Origin: JBOFSQ01 sp051651625
GTDB lineage: Bacteria; Planctomycetota; Planctomycetia; Pirellulales; Thermoguttaceae
Assembly (NCBI GenBank): GCA_051651625.1
Contig: JBOFSQ010000024.1
Span: 1-34,485 of the forward strand
DNA length: 34,485 bases
Direction: 5' to 3'
The notes below the pieces were generated by a model. The model ran no database searches. It was given only the letters and a program-made list of their open reading frames with translations, and had not been told where the DNA came from. Both the position numbers and the translations under genes were made by a program. Shown piece by piece: positions 15,242 through 22,768 of the stretch; the stretch's first letter is position 1, and every line of letters begins with the position of its first letter.

Positions 15242-15751
15242 ATGGCCAAACAAAAACGTACCAACACGTCGCAACCGAAGTTCCGCAAAGCACTGTCGCA
15301 GACCAAACCCGACGTGAGTTCACACTACCAGTCTGGCCTGAACGCACTTACCACAAATCAACGCGGAAAAGTCGTTCAAGGTTCGCACAGCATCACGGGC
15401 AGCGTCAACGTGGAAGAGGCACTTGAGCCGCTTCGCCACGACGCGGAACGGTACCCGAAGTGCTGCGACTTCTTGATCGGATCGAAGAAGAGCAATACCG
15501 AACGAGTCTCATTCGTCGAGATTCATCCGGCAACCGATGGCGAAGTCAATAGCGTCGTCGCAAAGTTTGACTTCGTCAAACTTTGGACACAGGATGGCGG
15601 GAGTGCGCTGCGAATCGTTGATGACCAGCCGCGTTATTTTTGGATAGCGTCCGGCAAAAACGACATCTCGCCAAACGGCAAACGCAAACTCGACGCCAAG
15701 GGAATTCGCTGCGTTGGCGGAACCCTTGAATTTGACAAGCACGTCCGGTAG
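15242..15751 (+). CDS. ATPase-linked small protein, nuclease-like appearance
   Basis: 169 residues, starting six bases after the ATPase stop with AAAGGTGA just upstream, so the two are almost certainly cotranscribed. The first 55 residues are basic and polar. From about 56 to 165 there is a compact alpha/beta pattern: VEEALEPLRHDAERYPKCCDFLIG, then VSFVEIHPATDGEVNSVVAKFDFVKLWT, RYFWIASGK, and LDAKGIRCVGGTLEF. Asp76 and Glu93-x-His95 in successive strands, followed by a helix with Glu101 and Lys108, recall the D...ExK layout of PD-(D/E)XK nucleases with His for Lys. I recall similar uncharacterised proteins with an FVEVHPA block, but the nuclease assignment is inference. No signal peptide or membrane segment is present. 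Confidence 0.78.
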   Translation: MAKQKRTNTSQPKFRKALSQTKPDVSSHYQSGLNALTTNQRGKVVQGSHSITGSVNVEEALEPLRHDAERYPKCCDFLIGSKKSNTERVSFVEIHPATDGEVNSVVAKFDFVKLWTQDGGSALRIVDDQPRYFWIASGKNDISPNGKRKLDAKGIRCVGGTLEFDKHVR

Positions 15752-15794
15752 CATAGTGAAATCGGCACACGATTTTTTGGGGGGCAACAGTGAT

Positions 15795-16802
15795 ATGCTT
15801 GAAACTCCGTCTTATCTTTGGGGACTTGTTGTCGTCCCTGTTTGTTTTTGGTTGGTGTGGCGGAGCGTTCGTAGGGAGCGTTCTATGCGGCGGCGGTTCG
15901 CTTCCGAGACGATGGCCGCGCAGATATTTCCGCCAGCAGCGGCGTCACATATCGCAGCGAGAGTTGTACTCGTCGCCGCGTCGCTGACACTGTTCGTCGT
16001 CGCACTCGCGGGGCCGCAGTGGGGCGATGTCGTCGAGGCGATCCCGCAAACAACCGACGAGACGTTTGTCATTCTCGATGTGTCGCGGTCGATGCTTGCA
16101 GAAGACGTTGTGCCAACTCGTTTGGCCCGCGCGAAGTCCGACATCCTCGACCTCCTCGCCGTCACCGCTGGTGAACGAGTCGGCCTGATCGTCTTCGCTG
16201 GAACACCGCGTCTTCTCGTCCCGCTAACGACCGACGTTAACTTCTTCCGCGAGACGCTTGAGAAAGTTGATCCGTCATCTGCACCGAGCGGAGGTACCGC
16301 CATCGGTGACGCCATTCGCAAAGGACTCGCCGCGCTCTCACCCGTTGCGGCAGGCACGTCGCGGCAGACACTCGTCCTCTTGACCGACGGCGAAGACCAA
16401 CAGTCGTTCCTGCTCGAAGCCGCCGAAGCTGCCGCGGCACGCGGTGTGCGAATTCTCACCGTCGCACTCGGCGACGCCACCGAAGGTGGACGCATTCCAA
16501 TCCGCGACACCGAATCGGGGAAAGTCTCGTTCTTGCAGCACGAAGGACGCGAAGTTTGGTCGCGGGTCGATACCGCCGCACTCGACAAAATCGCCGCAAC
16601 AACACACGGCGTCGCACTCGAAACCGCCGGACAACACTACGATTTGGGAGAGATTTTCATCCGCGAGTTTCTCCACAACAGCACCGAATCAACTACCAGT
16701 TCACACGCGACGTATCGTCACCGAGAGTCGCGGTTTCAACTCTTCGTCTTGCTCGGCGTGGCGTCGCTGTTTGTTTTCGTTGTGAGAACGAAAAAAATGT
16801 AA
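15795..16802 (+). CDS. BatA-like VWA-domain membrane protein
   Basis: 335 residues from the ATG at 15795, preceded by GGGGGG about ten bases upstream; an earlier in-frame ATG would overlap the previous gene. It has the BatA/BatB layout: an N-terminal membrane segment (about 7-23), basic RxxRRRF stretch, a second membrane segment (55-72) ending LAGPQWG, then a VWA domain with the MIDAS motif DVSRS (95-99), GLIVFAG, a conserved Thr in PLTTDVN and LLTDGED, and a last membrane segment near the C terminus (FQLFVLLGVASLFVFVV). Such proteins usually sit in aerotolerance-type operons with a MoxR ATPase, DUF58 protein and TPR proteins, none of which is here. Its place between the ATPase pair and a DNA methyltransferase is unusual. 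Confidence 0.92.
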   Translation: MLETPSYLWGLVVVPVCFWLVWRSVRRERSMRRRFASETMAAQIFPPAAASHIAARVVLVAASLTLFVVALAGPQWGDVVEAIPQTTDETFVILDVSRSMLAEDVVPTRLARAKSDILDLLAVTAGERVGLIVFAGTPRLLVPLTTDVNFFRETLEKVDPSSAPSGGTAIGDAIRKGLAALSPVAAGTSRQTLVLLTDGEDQQSFLLEAAEAAAARGVRILTVALGDATEGGRIPIRDTESGKVSFLQHEGREVWSRVDTAALDKIAATTHGVALETAGQHYDLGEIFIREFLHNSTESTTSSHATYRHRESRFQLFVLLGVASLFVFVVRTKKM

Positions 16803-16818
16803 CCGCAAACGGTTTCTC

Positions 16819-17889
16819 ATGAATTACATCGGTAGCAAATTGTCGTTGTTAGATTTTCTGGAAAGTTCCATTGACGCGGTTGTCGGTGATCGTTTTGCCG
16901 GTACGTTTTGTGACTTGTTCGCGGGTACAGGAATTGTTGGCAGTCACTTCAAAAAGAAGGGGTACAAAGTCATCGCCAATGACATACAGTATTACAGCTA
17001 TGTTTTGAACCGGCACTACATCGGAAACCATCAGGAATTGCAGTTCACAAGTCTGGTACGCGAAATCCCATCGCTGAAGCCGATTGCCGTCGAACACCGA
17101 AAAGATTTTGTTTGCGATTACTTGTCACGATTGGAAGGCGTCGCCGGATTCATCTACCAAAACTATTGCCTCGGCGGGACGCAAAATGCGGAAATACCGC
17201 GACAATACTTCTCCGACGACAACGGCAAACTCTGCGACGCCATACGCCAACAAATTGAGACTTGGAAAGAGCAACGCCTCGTTTCAGACGACGAGTATTA
17301 CTTCTTGATCGCGAGCCTGCTCGAATCTGTTGACCGGAACGCAAATACGGCATCGGTCTACGGCGCATTTTTGAAGCGACTAAAAAAGAGTGCGCAAAAC
17401 AGATTCGTCGTGAAACCAGCCGACTTGATTTTAAGTGAACAGTGTCACGAAGTTTTTAACGCTGATGTGAACGAAATTGTCGGGAAGGTGCGTGGCGACA
17501 TTTTGTATCTAGACCCACCGTACAATCATCGCCAGTACGCAACGAACTACCACTTGCTAGAGACGATTGCAAAGTACGACAATCCACAAATCCACGGAAA
17601 GACAGGTTTGCGAGAGTACAGCAAGCAAAGATCGCTCTACTGTTTGCGAACGCAGGTCAAGAAAGCGTTCAGAGATTTGGTGCTGAAAGCCAACACGAAG
17701 TACATCTTTTTGAGTTACAACAACGAAGGACTTTTGACGCTCGACGACATCCAAGAAGTTATGAGCTTGCGCGGCGTGTACGGGTGTTTCACACGCGAAT
17801 ACAACCGTTTCAAAGCAGACAAATCCGAAAACAGAAACTACGTTTCAAACACGACGACGGAGTATTTGCACTACGTTGTTTGCAAGTAG
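16819..17889 (+). CDS. D12-class DNA adenine methyltransferase
   Basis: 356 residues. The SAM-binding region is N-terminal: NYIGSKLSLLDFLE (2-15) and the FxGxG motif DLFAGTGIVG (32-41), then ANDIQYYS (54-60). The catalytic motif DPPY is at 232-235 in LYLDPPYNHRQY, the order (alpha class) of Dam/DpnM-type enzymes that methylate adenine N6. A target-recognition region lies between. No restriction endonuclease gene is adjacent, so it is either solitary or pairs with something not recognisable as an endonuclease. The start lies 16 bases after the VWA gene and lacks a Shine-Dalgarno. One hand-counted 60-base row (16981-17040) has 24 G+C, lower than neighbouring genes, which fits acquisition by transfer. 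Confidence 0.92.
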   Translation: MNYIGSKLSLLDFLESSIDAVVGDRFAGTFCDLFAGTGIVGSHFKKKGYKVIANDIQYYSYVLNRHYIGNHQELQFTSLVREIPSLKPIAVEHRKDFVCDYLSRLEGVAGFIYQNYCLGGTQNAEIPRQYFSDDNGKLCDAIRQQIETWKEQRLVSDDEYYFLIASLLESVDRNANTASVYGAFLKRLKKSAQNRFVVKPADLILSEQCHEVFNADVNEIVGKVRGDILYLDPPYNHRQYATNYHLLETIAKYDNPQIHGKTGLREYSKQRSLYCLRTQVKKAFRDLVLKANTKYIFLSYNNEGLLTLDDIQEVMSLRGVYGCFTREYNRFKADKSENRNYVSNTTTEYLHYVVCK

Positions 17890-17900
17890 TTCAGGGTTCA

Positions 17901-17969
17901 GGTTCGGCATAGCCGAACCCTCCAGTTGTCAACGCCGTAGGCGTTTGGAGGGTTCGGCTATGCCGAACC
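17901..17969. repeat. Cloverleaf-like dispersed palindrome, copy B (most perfect)
   Basis: Arms 17901-17924 and 17946-17969 are perfect 24-bp inverted repeats. Each arm is itself a hairpin (GGTTCGGC-ATA-GCCGAACC on the left), and the centre AACGCC-GTA-GGCGTT (17931-17945) is a third one, so three stem-loops can form side by side in place of one long stem. It lies between convergent genes (methyltransferase and TPR protein). The flank GAACAGGTCTA is shared with copy A. Confidence 0.9.
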
Positions 17970-17991
17970 GCTGAACAGGTCTACTGAATGT

Positions 17992-18882
17992 TTACCGTGG
18001 TACGCTCTGATTTGGTGTTGCGGCGGCGGTTCGTACCCAGTTGTCGGCGAGGTCGTCGCGTCCGACTTGGCGTTCGCATGCGGCGATGTTGTTTGCGATG
18101 TCGGTGCGGTGTGGTTCGCGTTCAAACGCTGTTGTATACGCCTCAATCGCCTCTCGGTATCGGTTCATGCTCGCCAAGACCGACGCCTTTCCGCAGAGAA
18201 CTTCGGCTGGTTCTGTACCGGTATCGTAGGAGTCTTGCAGTGTTTGCCAGCTTGCCAGTGCGTACTCCGGTTGTCGCATCTTCATCTGTAACGCGGCGAG
18301 TTGTGGTAAGATTGGGCGTGTGTCGCTTGCAAGTGATGTCGCGCGGTAGTAGCAGTCGCGTGCGCGGATGAGCCAGTCTTGCGACTCGCCTTGGCGACCT
18401 TGCGTGTCGGCAACCTCGCTCTTGACGACGCAGCCGCGACCGAGAAGAAGCCAACCACGAAAGTCTTTCGGTGCGAGAAGCGTTGCGGTCTCGGCGCACT
18501 TGAGGGCGGTGTCGAGTTGCCCGACTTCGAGCAGCTTTTCGGCGAGCGACGCCTGAATCACGGCGTCGCGTCCTTTACTTAACCGTGCCGCTTCGTGAAG
18601 CTGTTCGAGTGACTCGTTACGTTTTCCTTGGTTCCACAGAGCCTCTCCGTAGTGGAGCCGCAGTGTCGGGTCGTTTTTGTCGAGCCGAACGGCGTTGCCG
18701 AGATACCGTTCGGCGGCCTCCCAGTCTTGGCGTTCAATCGCGGTGTGTCCGGCGCGGCTCTGTTCGCCGCTTTGGCGAAAACTGTCCGTGAGTGGGCGGA
18801 GCGGATTTGTCAAACGACAACCCGTTACGCTCACCGCAACAAACACAAACACGCTAATAAGTAAACTGTACCTAGAATACAT
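17992..18882 (-). CDS. TPR-repeat lipoprotein
   Basis: 296 residues. The N terminus MYSRYSLLISVFVFVAVSVTGC is a lipoprotein signal with lipobox VTGC (Cys22), so the protein is probably membrane-anchored outside the cytoplasm. Several tetratricopeptide-type helix pairs follow: AIERQDWEAAERYLGNAVRLDKNDPTLRLHYGEALWNQGK, DAVIQASLAEKLLEVGQLDTALKCAETATLLAPKDFRGWLLLG, PILPQLAALQMKMRQPEYALASWQTL and ASMNRYREAIEAYTTAFEREPHRTDIANNIAACERQ. This suggests a scaffold for protein contacts. GGAA stands about five bases before the ATG. It is transcribed divergently from the gene at 19120. Confidence 0.9.
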   Translation of the reverse strand: MYSRYSLLISVFVFVAVSVTGCRLTNPLRPLTDSFRQSGEQSRAGHTAIERQDWEAAERYLGNAVRLDKNDPTLRLHYGEALWNQGKRNESLEQLHEAARLSKGRDAVIQASLAEKLLEVGQLDTALKCAETATLLAPKDFRGWLLLGRGCVVKSEVADTQGRQGESQDWLIRARDCYYRATSLASDTRPILPQLAALQMKMRQPEYALASWQTLQDSYDTGTEPAEVLCGKASVLASMNRYREAIEAYTTAFEREPHRTDIANNIAACERQVGRDDLADNWVRTAAATPNQSVPR

Positions 18883-18919
18883 AGTTTTCCGTTGTGGAAT
18901 AATAGCAACACTTGCGACA

Positions 18920-18938
18920 CGATTCTAGTGGAGAATCG
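18920..18938. promoter_or_regulatory. Small hairpin in a divergent intergenic region
   Basis: CGATTCT (18920-18926) and AGAATCG (18932-18938) pair around a five-base loop, 38 bases upstream of the TPR lipoprotein start. It could be an operator or leader stem. The same gap also has CCCACT/AGTGGG and TTCTGT/ACAGAA pairs. No promoter can be assigned with confidence. Confidence 0.35.
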
Positions 18939-19119
18939 CATCTTTATTTGTTGCGGCGACTGCGAAGACACGATAACCCACTTGAAGAAGAGTGGGACAA
19001 CCACTTTCTACTTGCCTAGCCTATTTCTGTGAGCTATCTTAACAGAAAGATGGCGAGTGTCGGCGAAGATGGTGACGTGAACAATTTGTGGGCAGCGATT
19101 TTTCCAGAGGAGACGAGCA

Positions 19120-19971
19120 ATGTTGCGAATGATTTCATTGACGGCGGCGGTGTGTGCCTTGACGGCCTCCGCGATAGTTGCGGCGGAAACGACGCCAGCC
19201 AGAGTCCGTGCGTTTCGCGGTGAAGGCGTGAATGCGAAGGCGACGCCGATGTCGCAGATGTCTACGTTTCGGACACCTCCGGTTCCGTCGCGGAGCCAAG
19301 TTGTTGCGACGCCGCCAGCGGCACCAGTTCCAGCCGAGTCGCGTGACGCCGGTGTTGCGAAAGCCGAAGGCATCAAGGCCGTCTGTGCTCACTGCGGAAA
19401 ACAGTTCATCTATCGCCCTGTTGTGAAGTCGTACTTCGTCGGCGAAGGCGCACCCGAACCGGTCGCCCCGCCCGCTGAATACGAAGGTGTTGTCGAGGAA
19501 CAAGAGTTCGCGGACTACGCAAACATGAGTTATCGTGATCGCTACAGAGCACGCGGGACATCGAAGCCGCTTCCGTTTAGTGAGGGGCCGAACGGTCACT
19601 TGAGCCGTTACGCCAAGACTTGGAATCCCGACCAGATGATCTGCGACGAATGTCTCGCCGAGATGCGCGGCAAGCTCGCTGGCAAGACGATGTTCTCCGC
19701 CGCTCCGACGCGCCCCGGTGCGTTTGGGTTTGGTGTTCTCGGTGGAATGCGAACAATCGGCAACACCGGTGCTGAAGGCGAACGATTCTACGCCACCAAA
19801 ACGTTCTTCGACCAAGCCGAAGACCCACCGTACTGGCCGCGGCAATACAAAGTTGAACCGGTTTACTATGTTCCGAACTACAACCCCGCAACGTATGTAA
19901 CGCCGTATCAGTTCCCGCAAAGTCGCCACCAAGGACAAAGCGTACCAGCATTGCAAACGTATCAGCGGTAA
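19120..19971 (+). CDS. Secreted protein with a CxxC pair, unknown function
   Basis: 283 residues. GAGGAG seven bases upstream supports the start. Residues 1-22 are a signal peptide (MLRMISLTAAVCALTASAIVAAE). A Pro/Ala/Ser-rich linker follows to about residue 85. Then come VCAHCGKQF (about residues 89-97) and, some 80 residues later, MICDECLAEMRGKLAG; together the two CxxC motifs could bind a metal ion such as zinc. The C-terminal third is Tyr/Pro/Asn-rich (YYVPNYNPATYVTPYQFPQ), which recalls surface or cell-envelope proteins. I do not recognise a family. It stands alone on the plus strand, 95 bases before rubrerythrin, and may or may not share a transcript with it. Confidence 0.82.
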   Translation: MLRMISLTAAVCALTASAIVAAETTPARVRAFRGEGVNAKATPMSQMSTFRTPPVPSRSQVVATPPAAPVPAESRDAGVAKAEGIKAVCAHCGKQFIYRPVVKSYFVGEGAPEPVAPPAEYEGVVEEQEFADYANMSYRDRYRARGTSKPLPFSEGPNGHLSRYAKTWNPDQMICDECLAEMRGKLAGKTMFSAAPTRPGAFGFGVLGGMRTIGNTGAEGERFYATKTFFDQAEDPPYWPRQYKVEPVYYVPNYNPATYVTPYQFPQSRHQGQSVPALQTYQR

Positions 19972-20066
19972 ACGCCAAACAAATTGTTTTCGCCGAGGCG
20001 GTTGTTCGACACATCGAGCGACCGCCTCTTTTTCTATCCACACTCAATCACAAGGAACAAAACACA

Positions 20067-20636
20067 ATGTCACTCCACGGAACACAGACGGAAAAGAATC
20101 TCATGAAGGCGTTTGCGGGCGAGTCGCAGGCGCGGAATCGTTACACTTATTTCGCGTCGCAGGCGAAGAAGGACGGTTATGAGCAGGTCTCGGCGATCTT
20201 TGAAACGACCGCCAATCAAGAGAAAGAACACGCAAAACGATTCTTCAAGTTTCTCGAAGGCGGGAACGTCGAGATCGTTGCCGCGTTCCCCGCTGGCGTC
20301 ATCGGGACGACAGCCGAAAACTTGTTAGCCGCTGCTAACGGCGAACACGAAGAGTGGGAGATTCTCTATCCGAAGTTTGCAGCGGTTGCGAAAGAAGAAG
20401 GTTTCGCCGATGTCGCTCGCACGTTCACGTCGATTTCGGTCGCCGAGAAGCGGCACGAATTGCAGTACCGCCGTCTTCACGACGCGATTTTGAACGGGAC
20501 TGTTTGGAATCGCGCTGGTGCGTCGTGGACGTGTCGCAACTGCGGTTTCACTCTCACCGCCGCAAGCGCACCAGAAAGCTGCCCCGCGTGTCTCCACCCG
20601 AAAGCCTACTTCGAGCTGACGGCGGAAAACTTTTAG
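20067..20636 (+). CDS. rbr: Rubrerythrin
   Basis: 189 residues, the normal rubrerythrin size. The N-terminal ferritin-like four-helix domain holds the di-iron ligands in the blocks KNLMKAFAGESQARNRYTYFA (12-32), QEKEHAKRFFKFL (51-63), and the second pair EHEEWEILYPKFA and VAEKRHELQYRRL (about 93-134). The C-terminal rubredoxin-like domain binds one iron through CxxC in SWTCRNCGF and SCPACLHPKAYF. The enzyme reduces hydrogen peroxide with electrons passed through the rubredoxin iron, protecting anaerobes from oxidative stress. AAGGA lies about ten bases upstream of the ATG. It fits the anaerobic tone set by iorA in the same window. Confidence 0.97.
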   Translation: MSLHGTQTEKNLMKAFAGESQARNRYTYFASQAKKDGYEQVSAIFETTANQEKEHAKRFFKFLEGGNVEIVAAFPAGVIGTTAENLLAAANGEHEEWEILYPKFAAVAKEEGFADVARTFTSISVAEKRHELQYRRLHDAILNGTVWNRAGASWTCRNCGFTLTAASAPESCPACLHPKAYFELTAENF

Positions 20637-20653
20637 GTTTTTTGAGGAGGAGT

Positions 20654-20800
20654 CTCACACAAAGGCACGAAGGCACAAAGAGGAATTTTAACACGGAACA
20701 CGCGGAATGACGGAAAGACACGGAAGTTCAGATTTCCGCGTCTTCCGTTTTTCCGTGTGTTCCGCGTTATTTCCTTCGTGCCTTTGTGCCTTCGTGTGAG
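20654..20800. repeat. 147-bp palindromic array between convergent genes
   Basis: The left part has CTCACACAAAGGCACGAAGG and further 8-base units (CACAAAGG, CACGAAGG), then ACACGGAA-type units. The right part is the reverse complement with small differences, ending CCTTCGTGTGAG at 20800 and followed by seven or more A. It fills the gap between rubrerythrin and the convergent DMT transporter gene, and could act as a bidirectional terminator. Confidence 0.85.
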
Positions 20801-20814
20801 AAAAAAAGAACTGC

Positions 20815-21651
20815 TCACAAGTTTGCTTCTCGCATAGCAACCGCCAGCGCAGTGGCAATAAGTCCCGCGCCGATGGCAAGCGTGATCGCGTTCGCACTCT
20901 CACCGAACGCAACTATCGACACGAAAACTCCGAGCGGAATCTTGACGTTGTTCATCACGGCGAGTGTTCCGTCGGAGACGCGCCGTGCGCCGCTGTTCCA
21001 CAAAAAATAGCTCGCGCCCGATGCGATGACGCCGAGATAAATCACTGTCAAAATTTGTGGCGTTGTTAGCGTTGGTACGCTTCCAAATTCAAACCACGCT
21101 GGAACAGCCGCGACGATGATCGCACCAGCGTAGAGCCAAAAGAAAACGTTCTCGTCACGCACACCTTCTCGAACGGTGATGCGGCGATAAAAAACTTGTC
21201 CGATGGCGAACGTCAAGTTTGCACATTCTACGAGTGCGAAACCGACTAGCGATGTTGCAAACGAGTCGCTCGTCCAAAGTACGACCGCCGCACCTGTCAC
21301 AGCAATTCCAGCCGCGCTCCACAACCGCCATCGCCACCGTCTCGCAAAAATGTCGCAGATTGCAACGACGTAGATCGGCGTTAGCACGGTGAACAGTGCA
21401 ACTTGGTGCGATGGCAGATAACGGAAGCTGTTCGTGTACGCGAGCGACATCAGTCCGAATTGCACCGCGCCAACGCCGACAAACGCAGCGGCAGTGCGGA
21501 CAGAAACCGTTCGCACAAACGGCAAAAAGACGCACGCCGCAAGCGTCAACCGCCACGCAACCAGCGACGCCGCAGGGACACCAGCAAGCGTGTTCCCAAC
21601 AAGCCCAAACGAAAAACTCCAGATGATTGATGCTGCGATGAGGCGAAACAT
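20815..21651 (-). CDS. DMT superfamily transporter (EamA domain)
   Basis: 278 residues with about ten membrane helices in two five-helix EamA halves. The first half begins IAASIIWSFSFGLVGNTLAGVPAASLVAWRLTLAACVFLPF and includes YLPSHQVALFTVLTPIYVVAI; the second includes LVECANLTFAIGQVFYRRI, FFWLYAGAIIVAAVPAWF, TVIYLGVIASGASYFLWNSGARRV and GTLAVMNNVKIPLGVFVSIVAFGESA, the conserved DMT end. Family members export metabolites or amino acids; the substrate cannot be told. Directly upstream, only two bases from the ATG, lie two tandem copies of the CACTCGCTTACGC repeat, which take the place of a ribosome binding site, so the true start is slightly uncertain. Confidence 0.92.
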   Translation of the reverse strand: MFRLIAASIIWSFSFGLVGNTLAGVPAASLVAWRLTLAACVFLPFVRTVSVRTAAAFVGVGAVQFGLMSLAYTNSFRYLPSHQVALFTVLTPIYVVAICDIFARRWRWRLWSAAGIAVTGAAVVLWTSDSFATSLVGFALVECANLTFAIGQVFYRRITVREGVRDENVFFWLYAGAIIVAAVPAWFEFGSVPTLTTPQILTVIYLGVIASGASYFLWNSGARRVSDGTLAVMNNVKIPLGVFVSIVAFGESANAITLAIGAGLIATALAVAMREANL

Positions 21652-21653
21652 CT

Positions 21654-21717
21654 GTCACTCGCTTACGCTTCCCGCTCTGATTCTGGTCACTCGCTTACGC
21701 TTCGTGCTCTGATTCTC
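21654..21717 (+). repeat. Two 32-bp tandem copies of the CACTCGCTTACGC repeat
   Basis: Units 21654-21685 and 21686-21717 both begin GTCACTCGCTTACGCTTC and continue into GCTCTGATTCT; they differ at three positions. They fill nearly the entire 72-base gap between the hemolysin III-like gene and the DMT gene on the minus strand. Confidence 0.85.
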
Positions 21718-21723
21718 ACCCAC

Positions 21724-22383
21724 TCACATCACCACATAAAACAGGATGCAGAAAAAATGGCACGTCGTTCCGGCGAGTACGAAGAGGTGCCAAATTGTGT
21801 GGTTTAGTGGAATCTTGTCCCAAAGGTAAAACACAACGCCCAGCGTGTAGAACACGCCACCGAGAACGAGCCAAACGATTCCTTCAAACGGAAAGACAGC
21901 ATAAAGCGGTTTCACGAGAAGAAGTCCAAGCCACCCCATGAGGAGGTAGGTTGAGACGGTGAGGTAGTTCATGTTTTTCGCCACGAGTATTTTGAACGCG
22001 ATCCCCGCGAACGCCATCACCCAGACTGAAACCAAGATGCTCCACGACAAAACGGGATAACTTTGCCGCAACGTCACCAGACAAAACGGCGTGTACGAAC
22101 CGGCAATCATAGCGTAGATCGCCATTTGGTCGCAGGCTCGCAGTTTTTCTTTGATTTGCTCGTGCGTAACAGCGTGATAGAGCGTCGATGCGGAGTAGAG
22201 AACGACAATCATCGACGCAAAGATCGAACCAGCGACGACCTTCCACACAACCTGCTGGCCACTGATAACAGCGAACATCACCAGCAGCACAACCGCCGCC
22301 GCGCCAAGGTATCCGCCAAGAGCATGCGTAAACGAACTGGCAAGCTCGTCGGCAAAACAGTATTCGGTTTTTGTGTCTTCCAT
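21724..22383 (-). CDS. Hemolysin III family (PAQR-type) membrane protein
   Basis: 219 residues with about seven membrane helices. Family marks are present: SSFTHALGGYLGAAAVVLL near the N terminus (the conserved Thr-His), SASTLYHAV, the CDQMAIYAMIAGSYTPF block, and a C-terminal HTIWHLFVLAGTTCHFFCIL with the His ligands of the PAQR metal site. Bacterial members (YqfA/TrhA, hemolysin III) have been linked to membrane-lipid energy balance, and true haemolytic activity is doubtful. The ATG starts one base after the stop of the preceding 127-residue gene, so it is probably translated from the same message as the two conserved small proteins upstream. Confidence 0.93.
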   Translation of the reverse strand: MEDTKTEYCFADELASSFTHALGGYLGAAAVVLLVMFAVISGQQVVWKVVAGSIFASMIVVLYSASTLYHAVTHEQIKEKLRACDQMAIYAMIAGSYTPFCLVTLRQSYPVLSWSILVSVWVMAFAGIAFKILVAKNMNYLTVSTYLLMGWLGLLLVKPLYAVFPFEGIVWLVLGGVFYTLGVVFYLWDKIPLNHTIWHLFVLAGTTCHFFCILFYVVM

Positions 22384-22384
22384 G

Positions 22385-22768
22385 TCACGCCGTTACTTCC
22401 CAAAGCCAGCCACGCATCGTTGCCTGTTCGCACAAATACTTGGAGATTCTTTTGATGGTAGTGTTGTTGTTTGAACAAGTAGAAAAGTCTATAGAACAGT
22501 GTTCGGGGTACGGCTCGCCGTCTTCAATCACGTTCAATTTTTGCGTCTCACAATCAGCTCGCGTTACCGCCAGCACACCAACCGACGTACAATTCGGATT
22601 GGAAGTGAAACGCCGCCACGCCGACTCGGCATCGACGCGGTCGCCGTTATCGACCGACAAGCAATGTTGGTCTTTTGGCGTGGGACGAAATGCTTGCGAT
22701 GTCACACGTCCGTCTTGCACAAAATTGGGGTGAATCTGACGCAACAGCAAAGTGGTGTCGTTCATCAT
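22385..22768 (-). CDS. Conserved small protein, partner of the next upstream gene
   Basis: 127 residues, no signal or membrane segment. The start MMNDTTLLLRQIHPNFVQDGRVTSQAFRPTPKDQHCLSVDNGDRVDAESAW and the following SVGVLAVTRADCETQKLNV with PYPEHCSIDF look like a conserved family that I remember as hypothetical proteins in diverse bacteria; I know no function. The polar, substrate-like RPTPKD block is the most conserved-looking part. Its ATG overlaps the upstream gene's TGA (ATGA), and its own stop is one base from the hemolysin III-like start. The strict spacing suggests the two small proteins act together, perhaps as a complex. Confidence 0.82.
   Translation of the reverse strand: MMNDTTLLLRQIHPNFVQDGRVTSQAFRPTPKDQHCLSVDNGDRVDAESAWRRFTSNPNCTSVGVLAVTRADCETQKLNVIEDGEPYPEHCSIDFSTCSNNNTTIKRISKYLCEQATMRGWLWEVTA

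Noticed and set aside
17901..17969. tRNA gene
   Set aside because: Three stem-loops suggest a cloverleaf, but there is no acceptor stem, TTCGA-type T loop or anticodon arm of normal size, and the sequence is repeated with palindromic symmetry.
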